This document shows, in pieces, positions 18,349-28,193 of a DNA stretch of 64,000 bases. The stretch is from contig NZ_JBASBR010000002.1 of NCBI RefSeq assembly GCF_049651205.1, forward strand, positions 1-64,000, given 5' to 3'. Within the stretch, counting starts at the first letter, position 1. Each line of letters opens with the position of its first letter. Made by a program: the position numbers and the translations under genes. Origin of the DNA: Castellaniella sp049651205 (GTDB lineage: Bacteria > Pseudomonadota > Gammaproteobacteria > Burkholderiales > Burkholderiaceae_B). The notes beneath the pieces were generated by a model. It saw only the letters and a list, made by a program, of their open reading frames with translations. It searched no databases and was not told the DNA's origin.

Positions 18349-19878
18349 ATGAAAGCCCCCGCCTGTCCCAGCCTGCGCGATGCCTGGCTACAGGCGTTTC
18401 TGGATGCGCTGGGAGCCTCGCCTGCCGCGCATCAAGCGGCCTGCCACATTCAGTGGCACGGCCAGGGGGCGCTGGCTTCTGCTTATCCCGTCACCGATCT
18501 GGCCTGCGCCAGCATGGCGGCGGCAGCCTGTGTGCTGGCCGGCCACATGTCATCTTCGTTGGTATCGACTGGCCCGGCCGGTGGTACGCAGCCTGCGCCG
18601 CCCTCGGTGCAAGTGGATGTGGCCCTGGCCTCGGCGTGGTTTGGCTATACCTTGCAGCCCGTCGGCTGGCAGATCCCCAAAGTGCGTGATGCCGTCACCG
18701 GTGATTACCGCACCCGTGACGGCTGGATCCGCATCCATGCCAATGCCGCCCATCACCGGGCGCGTGCCTTGCAGGTGTTGGGCTTGGGTGCCGATGCTAC
18801 CCGCCAGGCAGTGGCTGCACAGGTGCAGCGCTGGCAGGCCTTGGCACTCGAAGACGCCCTGGTGCAGGCAGATGCCTGCGCGGCCGCACTGCGCACGCCG
18901 CAGGCCTGGGCTCAACATCCACAGGGGCTGGCGGTGGCTGCCGAGCCCCTGGTGCATTATCTGCCAGGCTTGCCGCTGCCCGGATCATCCCCGTCGCCTG
19001 CTGCTGTGCGCTCCGTTCATGTCCCCCTGGATCCCTTGCGTCCGCTGGCGGGCTTGAGGGTACTGGATCTGACCCGCGTACTGGCCGGGCCCGTGTGCAC
19101 CCGCTGGCTGGCGGCCTACGGTGCGCAGGTGCTGCGCCTGGATCCCGTCGGCTGGGAAGAACCCGGCATGGTGCCCGAAGTCACCGTGGGCAAGCGTTGT
19201 GCGGCGCTCAATCTACGCGATGCCGCTGGACGGGCGCAGTTTGTTCAGCTGCTGGCACAAGCCGATGTGCTGGTGCATGGGTATCGGCCGGATGCGCTGG
19301 AGCGCCTGGGGTTGGGGACGTCGGTGCGTCAGCGGATTCGCCCGGGTCTGGTGGATGTCAGCCTCAATGCCTGGGGCTGGACAGGGCCCTGGCGTGGCCG
19401 CCGAGGCTTTGACAGCCTGGTGCAAATGAGCACTGGTATTGCCTGGCCGGCAAGCGGCACGGCGGCCGCAGAGCCCCCGGCCGGGCATTTGGCACAGGCC
19501 ATGGCCCAGGGCGATGGAGCGAGGCCTGATCCTGCGGGGTGCACGCCTGCCCCCCTGCCAGTACAGGCGCTGGATCAATCGGCGGGCTACTGGATGGCCG
19601 CCTGCGTGATGCAGGGCCTGCAGCAGCAGGCGGCTGGGCAGGGCAGCGTATGGCGCGTATCGCTGGCGCGCATGGCTGCCTTGTTGGCCAGTGGTCGTGT
19701 GGCCGAAAAAAAACCGGCCCTTGGGCCGGTGCCGCTGGATGCGGCGCACACGCGTGCAGAAGACACTGAATGGGGGCCGGCTCGCCGCCTTTTGCCCCCG
19801 TGTGTGGTGGGTGAGGCCACCTGGCACTGGGATGGGCCGGCTGGCCCGCTGCGCCGCCATCCGGCCTTGTTTCCCTGA
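18349..19878 (+). CDS. CaiB/BaiF (family III) CoA-transferase
   Basis: A 509-residue family III CoA-transferase-like protein. The second half carries the diagnostic start LAGLRVLDLTRVLAGP followed by the CoA-binding region (GKRCAALNLRD, ADVLVHGYRPDALERLG) and GRRGFDSLVQMSTGIA, whose aspartate is the likely catalytic residue. The first 220 residues resemble a degenerate second copy, so it may be a two-domain fusion. It starts 2 bp after dgt, and its stop codon directly abuts the convergent tctA stop with no intergenic base. The substrate is unknown; proximity to tricarboxylate uptake suggests an organic acid. Confidence 0.87.
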   Translation: MKAPACPSLRDAWLQAFLDALGASPAAHQAACHIQWHGQGALASAYPVTDLACASMAAAACVLAGHMSSSLVSTGPAGGTQPAPPSVQVDVALASAWFGYTLQPVGWQIPKVRDAVTGDYRTRDGWIRIHANAAHHRARALQVLGLGADATRQAVAAQVQRWQALALEDALVQADACAAALRTPQAWAQHPQGLAVAAEPLVHYLPGLPLPGSSPSPAAVRSVHVPLDPLRPLAGLRVLDLTRVLAGPVCTRWLAAYGAQVLRLDPVGWEEPGMVPEVTVGKRCAALNLRDAAGRAQFVQLLAQADVLVHGYRPDALERLGLGTSVRQRIRPGLVDVSLNAWGWTGPWRGRRGFDSLVQMSTGIAWPASGTAAAEPPAGHLAQAMAQGDGARPDPAGCTPAPLPVQALDQSAGYWMAACVMQGLQQQAAGQGSVWRVSLARMAALLASGRVAEKKPALGPVPLDAAHTRAEDTEWGPARRLLPPCVVGEATWHWDGPAGPLRRHPALFP

Positions 19879-21423
19879 TTACTCTTCGCCTTCCAGCGCG
19901 GCTTGTGCGCTGGCCGACAGCTTGCCTTTGGACCGGCGGCGCATGATCGGCGGGATGATCACGATGGCCAGGGAGACGATCCACAGGCCGATGGCAATCG
20001 GGCTGCCCCACAGGATGGAGAGCTCGCCATTGGTGATGGACAAGGCCCGGCGCAGGTTTTGCTCCATCATATTGCCCAGCACCACGCCCAGTACCATCGG
20101 GGCCATCGGGATGCCGCCCTTGCGTAGCAGGTAGCCGATCAGGCCCAGTATCGCTGCCATGGTGAGATCAAACGTGCCGGCATTGATGGCATACACGCCG
20201 ATGTAACTGATGCACAGGATGCCCGGTACCAGTAGCCAGTTGGGTAGCGCCAGCACTTTGGAGAACACCCGCACCATCGGGATGTTCATCAGGAACAACA
20301 TCACGTTGGCGATAAAGAGCGATGCCACCAGGCCCCAGACCAACTCGGGCTTGGTGTCAAACAGCACGGGCCCAGGGGTGATGTTGTACAGCGTCAGGGC
20401 GCCCATCATCACGGCTGTGGTGCCCGAGCCCGGCACCCCCAGGGTAAGCATGGGCACAAAAGAGCCCACCGCCGCCGCCGTGGAGGCTGCCTCGGGGGCC
20501 GTCACACCGCGCAGATCGCCTTCGCCAAAACAGGCATTGGGATCGCGCCCTTCTTGGTAGCGCTTTTCGTTGGAGTAGGCCACCGCAGAGGCCACACTGG
20601 CGCCCGCGCCCGGCAGCACGCCAATAAAGAAGCCCAGCAAAGAACCGCGCAGCACCGTCCATTTGGTGTAGAGCAGCTCTGTCATGTTGAACAGCTTGCG
20701 CGTGCTGGGAGGCACATCCGGGTTTTCGCCGCGCACGGCGGATTCCAGCAGCTCAAGCAGCTCGGCAATGGCAAACAGGGCAATCACCACCACCACGAAG
20801 TCGATGCCGTCAAAGAGGTGCACGGAATCAAAGGTGTAGCGGTACACGCCCGAGTTGGCGTCCACCCCCACGGTGGCAATGGCCAGGCCCAGCATGGCCG
20901 ACAACGTGCCCTTGACAGGTTGGCGCCCCAGCAGGCTGGTGAGACAGCAAAATGCAAATACGATCAGGACAAAGTACTCGGCCGGGCCAAAGGCCAGCGC
21001 CCAGCGTGCCAGCAAGGGGGCCAGCACAATCACACCGATGGTGGCTGCCAAAGAACCGCAAAACGCCGACCAGCCCGACAGCGACAGCGCCACATTGGCC
21101 AAACCTTTGCGTGCCAGCGGATAGCCGTCGAGCGTAGTCATGATGGCACTGGCTTCGCCTGGCACATTGATGAGGATGGCGCTGATGCGCCCGCCGTATT
21201 CGGCGCCCACATACACGGCCGCCAGCAAGATCAAGGCGGTTTCCGGGGGCAGGTTCAGGGCGTAGGCGATGGGGATCAGCATGGCTACGCCGTTGATGGG
21301 GCCCAGGCCCGGCAGCACACCCACCATGGTGCCCAAAAAGGCACCCAGGGCTGCCACCAGCAGGTTCATCCACGAAAACGCGACATCGAAACCGATGCTG
21401 AGATGATCAAAAATCTGGCTCAT
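19879..21423 (-). CDS. tctA: Tripartite tricarboxylate transporter, large permease TctA
   Basis: A 514-residue polytopic membrane protein with about 12 hydrophobic segments. TctA hallmarks are visible: GTMVGVLPGLGP near the N-terminus, YVGAEYGGRISAILINVPGE, and GVLPGAGASVASAVAYSNEK later. Together with TctB and periplasmic TctC it imports citrate-like carboxylates, driven by an ion gradient. The start ATG overlaps the tctB stop in an ATGA, so translation is coupled. A longer in-frame reading to 21804 exists but lies inside tctB. Confidence 0.95.
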   Translation of the reverse strand: MSQIFDHLSIGFDVAFSWMNLLVAALGAFLGTMVGVLPGLGPINGVAMLIPIAYALNLPPETALILLAAVYVGAEYGGRISAILINVPGEASAIMTTLDGYPLARKGLANVALSLSGWSAFCGSLAATIGVIVLAPLLARWALAFGPAEYFVLIVFAFCCLTSLLGRQPVKGTLSAMLGLAIATVGVDANSGVYRYTFDSVHLFDGIDFVVVVIALFAIAELLELLESAVRGENPDVPPSTRKLFNMTELLYTKWTVLRGSLLGFFIGVLPGAGASVASAVAYSNEKRYQEGRDPNACFGEGDLRGVTAPEAASTAAAVGSFVPMLTLGVPGSGTTAVMMGALTLYNITPGPVLFDTKPELVWGLVASLFIANVMLFLMNIPMVRVFSKVLALPNWLLVPGILCISYIGVYAINAGTFDLTMAAILGLIGYLLRKGGIPMAPMVLGVVLGNMMEQNLRRALSITNGELSILWGSPIAIGLWIVSLAIVIIPPIMRRRSKGKLSASAQAALEGEE

Positions 21424-21857
21424 AGCAGAGACTCCAGCGGGCCCAGGGGCAGCACCACATCCAGGGCACGGTCGAACAAAAGGAAAAACAGCACACCCAT
21501 CAGCACACCGCCAATCGCCAGTTTTCCCCAGGTGCCGCCAAACAGGCGGCCAATGAGCACGGTGACAATGGCCGTGGCGAAGATAAAGCCCAGCGTCTCG
21601 AACAGCATCGCGTAGCCAAAGATGTACACCATCATCAGCAGCAGGCGTGGCCAGTCGATGTGCTTGCCATGGCTGTGTTCGTGCCAGTGCTTGTACATCA
21701 GCCAGGCACCGCACAGGGCAATGATCAGGGCGATCAGCATGGGAAACGCCCGCGGCCCCACGGGTTCGTAGGAAAATGGGGCCTGCAGGTCGTGGCCGAA
21801 CCACGCCATCAGGCCGGCAAAGATCAGGGCAAAAAAGCCCACAGTACGATCACTCAT
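21420..21857 (-). CDS. tctB: Tripartite tricarboxylate transporter, small permease TctB
   Basis: A 145-residue protein with four hydrophobic segments, the normal size and topology of TctB. It is the least conserved subunit, and the call rests on topology plus its position between tctC (22 bp upstream) and tctA (4-bp overlap). Confidence 0.9.
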   Translation of the reverse strand: MSDRTVGFFALIFAGLMAWFGHDLQAPFSYEPVGPRAFPMLIALIIALCGAWLMYKHWHEHSHGKHIDWPRLLLMMVYIFGYAMLFETLGFIFATAIVTVLIGRLFGGTWGKLAIGGVLMGVLFFLLFDRALDVVLPLGPLESLL

Positions 21858-21879
21858 GGCGAAGTCCGGTATAGATGGT

Positions 21880-22860
21880 TTATTTACGAATCAGGCCAAA
21901 CTCGTCGGCCAGCTTGGTGTAGTCGGCCACACGCTCTTTGATGTATTTATCCAGCTCGGCGCCCGACTTGTTGAACGGGAACAGGCCTTGCTTGTCGCGG
22001 ATGGCCTCGAATGAGGGGTCGGCCTGCGTTTTATTGAAGGCATCCACCCACCATTGGTAATCGGCATCCGATACCTTGGGGCCTACGTAAAAGCCGCGGA
22101 TGATGGGCCACTGGATGTCAAAGCCTTCTTCCTGTGCGGTGGGCACTGAAGACAGCTTGCCCGGCAGGCGGTGGTCGGCAAACACGGCCAGCACCCGGAT
22201 GGGGGCGCCGCCTGCCAGCATCGTGAAGGCTTCGGCGGCATCACCCATATAGGCCTGGATATGGCCGCCACGCAGGGCGGTCAGGGCGTCGCCACCGCCT
22301 TCAAAGGCCACAAAGCGCATCTTGCGGTAATCCACCCCGGCTGCGCGCGCCGTCAGCGCGGCTTTCATCCAGTCTTGGCTGCCCACGGTACCGCCGGCGC
22401 CCAGCACAATCTTGGTGGGGTCCTGCTTGAAGGCCGCCATCAGTTCTTTCAGATCCTTGTAGGGGGCATCATCGCGCACCACGGCCACGCCGTAATCAGA
22501 GCCCACGGCTGCCAGCCAGCGCACATCATTCACGCTGTAGCGGCCAAACTTTTTCTGTGCCAGGTTCAGCAAAGAGCCGCCGGAAAACGCGATGATTGAA
22601 TTGGGGTCGTCGGGTTTCTGGGCAATCACGTGGTTGTAGGCCACCGCGCCAATGCCACCGGGCATGTACACAATACGCATGGGCTCGGTCAGTGCACCGG
22701 AGGCTTTCAGGCCTTCCTGTGCAAGACGGCAGGTGAGGTCAAAGCCGCCGCCGGGGTTGGCCGGCGCAATGCATTCGGGTTTGGACGGGGCTGCCGAGAC
22801 GGCCATGCCCAGCGACAGCAGGGCGCCGCCCAACAGCAACGTTACAGATCGGGGTGTCAT
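21880..22860 (-). CDS. tctC: Tricarboxylate-binding receptor TctC
   Basis: A 326-residue periplasmic receptor with a Sec signal peptide (about 1-23, ending VSAAPSK). It shows the Bug/TctC features CIAPANPGGGFDLTCRL near the N-terminus and VLGAGGTVGSQDW in the middle. CIAPANPGGGFDL is characteristic of true TctC rather than general Bug proteins. I chose ATG 22860 because AGGAGA lies 8-13 bases upstream and the signal peptide begins there; the ATG at 22893 would add 11 polar residues. As first gene of tctCBA its promoter should lie within the next 200 bp upstream. Confidence 0.93.
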   Translation of the reverse strand: MTPRSVTLLLGGALLSLGMAVSAAPSKPECIAPANPGGGFDLTCRLAQEGLKASGALTEPMRIVYMPGGIGAVAYNHVIAQKPDDPNSIIAFSGGSLLNLAQKKFGRYSVNDVRWLAAVGSDYGVAVVRDDAPYKDLKELMAAFKQDPTKIVLGAGGTVGSQDWMKAALTARAAGVDYRKMRFVAFEGGGDALTALRGGHIQAYMGDAAEAFTMLAGGAPIRVLAVFADHRLPGKLSSVPTAQEEGFDIQWPIIRGFYVGPKVSDADYQWWVDAFNKTQADPSFEAIRDKQGLFPFNKSGAELDKYIKERVADYTKLADEFGLIRK

Positions 22861-23068
22861 GATGAAAGTCTCCTGTTTTAGGCTTGAAGTCACCGGTCGT
22901 CAGACACAGACACAACCGGATATCCTTCGCACCTTAAAGAGCCGAGGCTTTCCATTAGCTTTCAAAATTGCACAAATACGGGATAACCCCGATCTATCGC
23001 CCTTTTAAATGTATGGATTATCCTGGCGCGCCAAGAAGCGTGCCGTGGGCGTGCCGGGCGGGTTTGCG

Positions 23069-24490
23069 TCAGGCGCCGGTGCCGGGTTCTGGCAGCGGAA
23101 ATACCAGTGCCACTTCGCACCCCGGGTGGGTGTTGCGGATGCGCAGCTGTCCGCGATGCTGCAGCAAAATCGTGTGCACGATGGCCAGGCCCAGGCCTGC
23201 GCCATGGCTGCCTTTACCCGCTTGCCCGCGCCTGAAACGGCGTCCGGCCTTGCGGATATCCGCCTCGCTCATGCCCGGGCCGGTGTCCTGCACGGCCAGG
23301 ATCACGGCGTCAGCGGTGTGCTGGATGCGCAAAGTGATGGTGCCACCCACCGGTGTGTACTGGATGGCGTTGTCTGTCAGGTTTTGCAGGGCTTCGCGCA
23401 GCAACCAGTCGGCGCCCTTTACCTGGGCGTTCAGCTCGGCGCCTTCCAGCGCCAGGGTTTGATGTTTTTGGCGGGCCAGGCCGTACATCTGGCGGATCAC
23501 ATCCTGGGCCAAGGGCGTCAGCGCCACGGCCCGATGCGGCTCGGCCTGGGCCTCGGATTCTTGTGCGCGGGCCAGGGCCAGCAGCTGTGCCGCGGTGCGT
23601 TGTGCCTGGCTCAGCCCCCGGCGCATCGCCAGCAAGGCCGTGCGCGCCTCGGCGGGGTCGGATTCGCGCAGGGCGTAATCCAGCTGGGTGTTTAACACCG
23701 CCAGGGGCGTGCGCAGCTGATGCGAGGCATCATCCAGAAATTGTCTTTGGCGCCGGGCTTGTCGGGCGTGGCGCGCCACGTGCTGGTTTACCGCGTTGAC
23801 CAACGGCTGCACTTCGCGCGGCAGTTCGGGGGCCAGGATGGGGCTCAGGTCGTCGCTGCGGCGGGTTTTCAGCTTGCGATACAGGCGTGTCAGGGGCCGC
23901 AGGCCAATCAGCACGCCAAAAAAGATCAGTGCAGAAGACACCAGCACCTCGACGACATCGCGCACCACGCTGCGCAGCATCGAGTCGCGGATCACCGCAT
24001 CGCGCCCGGTGCGGTCTTCGCCCACCATCACGATCACCCGGCCGTCGGGCTGCCCGGCCAAGGGTGGGTTCATGGGCCGTGCCATGGCGGCAATGCGCAC
24101 GCTGGTGCCCAGGTAGCTGCGGTCGTAAAACACCGGCACCCCCGACACCAGTGCCTCATCGGGCAGCGGCAGTTGCTGGTTGCCGATGTCGGCCAGCAGG
24201 TCTTCGGTGAGGATGCGGTAGTACACCGTGTTGTCGGCGGTCAGCTCAAAGAACTCCAGCATCAGGTATGGCAGTTCTACCGACAGCCCGCCGCTGTCCG
24301 TGGAAATATTGTGGTTGATGGCACGCAAGGCCCCCACCAGCGAGCGGTCGTAAGCCAGGTCGATCTGTGTATGCAATTGGTGGCTGGAATACCACAGGGC
24401 AAGGCTTAATACCGCCACTTGCGCCGGGATCAGAATCCACAGCAGCAGGGCCCGCAGGCTATGGGCGCGGGCCGGTTTAGTGGGGTGCAT
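23069..24490 (-). CDS. tctE: Sensor histidine kinase TctE
   Basis: A 473-residue kinase. Two membrane segments (about 10-30 and 165-185) bracket a periplasmic domain of some 135 residues, as in TctE/QseC kinases. The H-box is in DDASHQLRTPLAVL. The N-box region (LTDNAIQYTP), G1 (VQDTGPGMS) and G2 (GAGLGLAIV) are present. Its start overlaps the tctD stop by 14 bases. It lies 208 bp downstream of divergent tctC... both are on the minus strand, so tctDE precedes tctCBA in the same direction. It probably senses the tricarboxylate and activates tctCBA. Confidence 0.92.
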   Translation of the reverse strand: MHPTKPARAHSLRALLLWILIPAQVAVLSLALWYSSHQLHTQIDLAYDRSLVGALRAINHNISTDSGGLSVELPYLMLEFFELTADNTVYYRILTEDLLADIGNQQLPLPDEALVSGVPVFYDRSYLGTSVRIAAMARPMNPPLAGQPDGRVIVMVGEDRTGRDAVIRDSMLRSVVRDVVEVLVSSALIFFGVLIGLRPLTRLYRKLKTRRSDDLSPILAPELPREVQPLVNAVNQHVARHARQARRQRQFLDDASHQLRTPLAVLNTQLDYALRESDPAEARTALLAMRRGLSQAQRTAAQLLALARAQESEAQAEPHRAVALTPLAQDVIRQMYGLARQKHQTLALEGAELNAQVKGADWLLREALQNLTDNAIQYTPVGGTITLRIQHTADAVILAVQDTGPGMSEADIRKAGRRFRRGQAGKGSHGAGLGLAIVHTILLQHRGQLRIRNTHPGCEVALVFPLPEPGTGA

Positions 24491-25160
24491 CGGATAGGGG
24501 CTCGAGGCAATAGCCCATGCCGCGCAGCGTCACAATCTGCACCTGGGTGTTGGCCAGTTTCTTGCGCAGGCGGTGGATCAGCACCTCGATGGCCTCAAGG
24601 TTGATGCTGGTGTCGTCCGGGCTGATGCGATCCAGCATTTGTTGCTTGGTCACTGGCTCTCCCGCCTTTTGCATCAGCACTTTCAGGGCCGAGAACTCGC
24701 GCGGCGACAAGCCCAGCGGCTGATCGTGGTGCAAAAACCGCTGGCTGCCGATATCCAGCACCAGGTCGCCCAGCATCCAGCGCGGGTGCTCGCGCCCTCG
24801 GCTGCGGCGAATCAGCGCGTGCAGACGGGCTTCAAGTTCTTCGATGGCGAAGGGTTTTTGCATGAAATCATCGGCGCCTTCGTGCAGCGAGTCGATGCGC
24901 TCGGACATCGCGTCGCGTGCCGTCAGCACCAGCACCGGGCAGCGGTTGTCGCGCGCCCGCAGACGGTGCAGGAACTCGTGGCCGTTCATGCCCGGCAAGC
25001 CCAGATCCAGGATGATGGCGTCAAATTCTTCTACCCGCAGGCGGCGTTCGGCCAGCTCGGCGTCGTCGGCCCAATCCACTATAAAGCCACCGTGGCGCGC
25101 CAGGCTGCGCGCCAGCCAGTTGGCCAGCTCGGATTCGTCTTCGATCAGGAGAATGCGCAT
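24477..25160 (-). CDS. tctD: Response regulator TctD (OmpR family)
   Basis: A 227-residue OmpR/PhoB-type regulator. The receiver domain has the acidic pair in IEDE (7-10), the phosphoacceptor aspartate in ILDLGLP (about D51) and the conserved lysine in MQKPFA. The winged-helix domain follows from about residue 125. Pairing with tctE and tctCBA supports the name. It starts 33 bp after the uvrA stop in the same direction. Confidence 0.93.
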   Translation of the reverse strand: MRILLIEDESELANWLARSLARHGGFIVDWADDAELAERRLRVEEFDAIILDLGLPGMNGHEFLHRLRARDNRCPVLVLTARDAMSERIDSLHEGADDFMQKPFAIEELEARLHALIRRSRGREHPRWMLGDLVLDIGSQRFLHHDQPLGLSPREFSALKVLMQKAGEPVTKQQMLDRISPDDTSINLEAIEVLIHRLRKKLANTQVQIVTLRGMGYCLEPLSDAPH

Positions 25161-25193
25161 GGTGACGATGATAGGGCGGTGCTGGGGCCTTGC

Positions 25194-28115
25194 CTAGTGA
25201 TTGGCCTCGGGATGGGGGTCGTGCTTGTGGCCGGCGTGATGGGCTGTGTTGCCACCCATGTGGCCGGCCAGCAGGGGCTTTAACCAGGCCCCCGTGTAAC
25301 TGCTGGCCGTGGCGGCGATAACTTCGGGCGTACCCTGGGCCACAATCTGGCCGCCACCCGCCCCGCCTTCGGGGCCCAGGTCGATCACCCAGTCGGCCGT
25401 TTTGATCACGTCCAGGTTGTGTTCGATGATCAGCACCGTGCTGCCGGTGTCCACCAGTTGCTGCAGCACATCCAGCAATACGGCAATGTCATGAAAGTGC
25501 AGGCCGGTGGTGGGTTCGTCCAGCACGTACAGGGTGCGATCCGAGCCGCGCCGCGAGAGTTCTTGGGATAGCTTGATGCGTTGGGCTTCGCCGCCCGAGA
25601 GGGTGGTGGCGCTTTGCCCCAGGCGGATATACGACAGCCCGACGTCCATCAGCGTTTGCAGCTTGCGCGCCACCGTGGGCACGGCCTGAAACAGGCCCAG
25701 CGCCTGGGCCACGGTGAGATCCAGGATATCGCTGATGGAGTGGCCCCGGTAGCGGATGTCCAGAGTTTCGCGGTTGTAGCGCTTGCCCTCGCATACCTCG
25801 CAGGGCACATACATATCGGGCAAAAAGTGCATCTCTACCCGCACCATGCCGTCGCCCTGGCAGGCCTCGCAGCGCCCGCCCTTCACGTTAAACGAGAAGC
25901 GCCCGGCATCGTAGCCGCGCAGGCGTGCCTCGGGCACTCCTGCAAAGAGCTCGCGGATCGGGGTGAACAGCCCCGTATAAGTGGCCGGATTGCTGCGCGG
26001 CGTGCGGCCAATCGGGTTCTGGTCGATGCTGATGATTTTTTCGAAGTGCTCCAGGCCCTGCAATTGATCGAATGGCGCCGCTTGTGTCTGGGCGCGATGC
26101 AGGCGTTGGCTGAGTGCCGCCACCAGGGTGTCGTTGATCAGGGTGGATTTACCCGAGCCCGACACGCCGGTGACGCAGCTCAGGCGCCCCACCGGAATGG
26201 CCAGATCCACGGATTTCAGGTTATGCCCGCGACAGCCCAGCAGACGCAGCCAGCGCTGCTCTGGCTCGTCGGCCACTGGCCGGCGCACGGGGATCTCGAT
26301 ACGGCGTGTGCCGGCCAGATACTGGCCGGTTAAAGAGTCGGGTTGTGCGGCAATTTGCGCCGGTGTGCCCTGGGCCACCACATAGCCGCCTTGCTCGCCT
26401 GCGCCCGGGCCCATGTCCAGTACGTGGTCGGCCGCGCGGATCATGTCCTCGTCGTGCTCGACCACAATCACGCTATTGCCCAGGTCGCGCAGCTGGTGCA
26501 GGGTGTCGATCAAGCGGCGGTTGTCGCGCTGATGCAGGCCAATCGAGGGCTCGTCCAGTACATACATCACCCCCGTCAGGCCCGAGCCAATCTGGCTGGC
26601 CAGACGGATGCGCTGGGATTCGCCGCCCGACAGCGTGTCGGCGCTGCGATCCAGCGATAAATACCCCAGGCCCACGTTATCCAGAAAATCCAGCCGGGCG
26701 CGGATTTCGTGCATGATGCGCTCGGCCACTTCGCGCCGCGCGCCGTCCATATTGGTACGCTGAAACCAGGCACGGCAATCGGCCAGCGACCAGGCTTCAA
26801 TCTCGTAGATGGCCCGCCCGCGCCGCTCGCCGGGGCCTGGATCGTCGCCCACCAGCACGTGGCGTGCATCGCTGCACAACCGTGCGCCCTGGCACTCGGG
26901 GCAGCGGATGGTGTGGCGCAGGCGGTTCAGCTCGTCGCGCACTGCTGTGGAGTGCGTCTCGCGCCAGCGCCGCTCGAGATTGGGGATCACGCCTTCAAAG
27001 GTGTGGCGCCGTATCGTGGGTACTCCGCCTTCGCCCAGGTACTGGAACGCGATTTCTTCGTCGCCAGAGCCTTGCAAAATGCGTGTGCGTATCCCGGCAT
27101 CCAGCGCCTGAAACGGTGTCTCCAGGCTGAAATGATAGTGTTGCCCCAAACTGGCCATCATGGCGTAGCTGAAGGCGTTGCGCCGATCCCAGCCATGGAT
27201 GGCGCCGGCGGCCAGGCTGAGCTCTGGAAAAGCCACTACCCGTTCGGGGTCGAAGGCATCCACATGGCCCAGGCCGTTGCATGTGGGGCAGGCCCCCACC
27301 GGGTTGTTGAAGCTGAACAGGCGGGGTTCAAGCGTGCCCATGCCGCGGGCACACACCGGGCAGGCGTAAGCCGCCGAAAACCCTTGCTCTTTGTTTGAAT
27401 CCAGATCCAGCACCAGGGCGCGTCCCTGGGCCAGATCCAGTGCAGTCTCAAAACTTTCGGCCAGGCGCTGGCGGCTGTCGGGGCGCACACGTATGCGGTC
27501 GACCACCACGTCCAGATCCCATGGCCCCTCCACGGGCTCAGGTACGGCGCTGCCGTCGATAACCTGCATATTGCCGTTGATGCGTACGCGCACAAAACCC
27601 AGGGCCTGCAGGCGCTGGCACTCGGCCGGCAGATTGTTGTCGCGCCCGCGTGCCAGCGGTGCCAAAATCGCCAGGCGCGTGCCCTCGGGGCGCGTCAGTA
27701 CCTGATCCACCATCTGGCTGACGCTTTGCGCCTGCAAGGGCAGATGGTGGTCGGGACAGTAGGGCGTACCGGTGCGGGCATACAGCAGCCGCAGATAATC
27801 ATGGATCTCGGTGATGGTGCCCACGGTGGATCGCGGATTGTGCCCGGCGGATTTTTGCTCGATGGCAATGGCCGGCGACAAGCCTGTGATGACATCGACG
27901 TCGGGCTTGTCCATCATCTGCAAAAACTGCCGGGCATAGGCCGACAGGCTTTCTACATAGCGACGCTGCCCCTCGGCGTATAAAGTATCAAACGCCAGAG
28001 ACGACTTTCCCGAGCCCGACAGCCCCGTCACCACCACCAGTTGGCGGCGCGGGAGGTCGATCGAGATATTTTTCAGATTGTGGGTGCGTGCACCCCGGAT
28101 ACAGATGGCGTCCAT
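25194..28115 (-). CDS. uvrA: Excinuclease ABC subunit A
   Basis: A 973-residue UvrA, the damage-sensing ATPase of nucleotide excision repair. Two ABC ATPase modules are visible, with Walker A motifs GLSGSGKSS (N-terminal) and GVSGSGKST (about residue 650). Both carry LSGGESQRI or LSGGEAQRI signatures. The zinc-finger cysteine sets CPVC...CPTC and CEAC...CEVC are present. The C-terminus ends in an unusual histidine-rich tail (eight His in the last 23 residues). The start is ATG 28115, opening MDAICIRGARTHNL. No convincing LexA box was found in the 78 bp before it. Confidence 0.97.
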   Translation of the reverse strand: MDAICIRGARTHNLKNISIDLPRRQLVVVTGLSGSGKSSLAFDTLYAEGQRRYVESLSAYARQFLQMMDKPDVDVITGLSPAIAIEQKSAGHNPRSTVGTITEIHDYLRLLYARTGTPYCPDHHLPLQAQSVSQMVDQVLTRPEGTRLAILAPLARGRDNNLPAECQRLQALGFVRVRINGNMQVIDGSAVPEPVEGPWDLDVVVDRIRVRPDSRQRLAESFETALDLAQGRALVLDLDSNKEQGFSAAYACPVCARGMGTLEPRLFSFNNPVGACPTCNGLGHVDAFDPERVVAFPELSLAAGAIHGWDRRNAFSYAMMASLGQHYHFSLETPFQALDAGIRTRILQGSGDEEIAFQYLGEGGVPTIRRHTFEGVIPNLERRWRETHSTAVRDELNRLRHTIRCPECQGARLCSDARHVLVGDDPGPGERRGRAIYEIEAWSLADCRAWFQRTNMDGARREVAERIMHEIRARLDFLDNVGLGYLSLDRSADTLSGGESQRIRLASQIGSGLTGVMYVLDEPSIGLHQRDNRRLIDTLHQLRDLGNSVIVVEHDEDMIRAADHVLDMGPGAGEQGGYVVAQGTPAQIAAQPDSLTGQYLAGTRRIEIPVRRPVADEPEQRWLRLLGCRGHNLKSVDLAIPVGRLSCVTGVSGSGKSTLINDTLVAALSQRLHRAQTQAAPFDQLQGLEHFEKIISIDQNPIGRTPRSNPATYTGLFTPIRELFAGVPEARLRGYDAGRFSFNVKGGRCEACQGDGMVRVEMHFLPDMYVPCEVCEGKRYNRETLDIRYRGHSISDILDLTVAQALGLFQAVPTVARKLQTLMDVGLSYIRLGQSATTLSGGEAQRIKLSQELSRRGSDRTLYVLDEPTTGLHFHDIAVLLDVLQQLVDTGSTVLIIEHNLDVIKTADWVIDLGPEGGAGGGQIVAQGTPEVIAATASSYTGAWLKPLLAGHMGGNTAHHAGHKHDPHPEANH

Positions 28116-28193
28116 GCCGATAGGGGAGTTCAGGTTCTTAAAAGGCCAACTTGCTACTATAACGCGCAGCCCCTGCTTCTTACGGATCCTCAT

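Noticed and set aside
28116..28193. LexA box for uvrA
   Set aside because: No CTG-N10-CAG arrangement is present in the uvrA/MFS divergent region.
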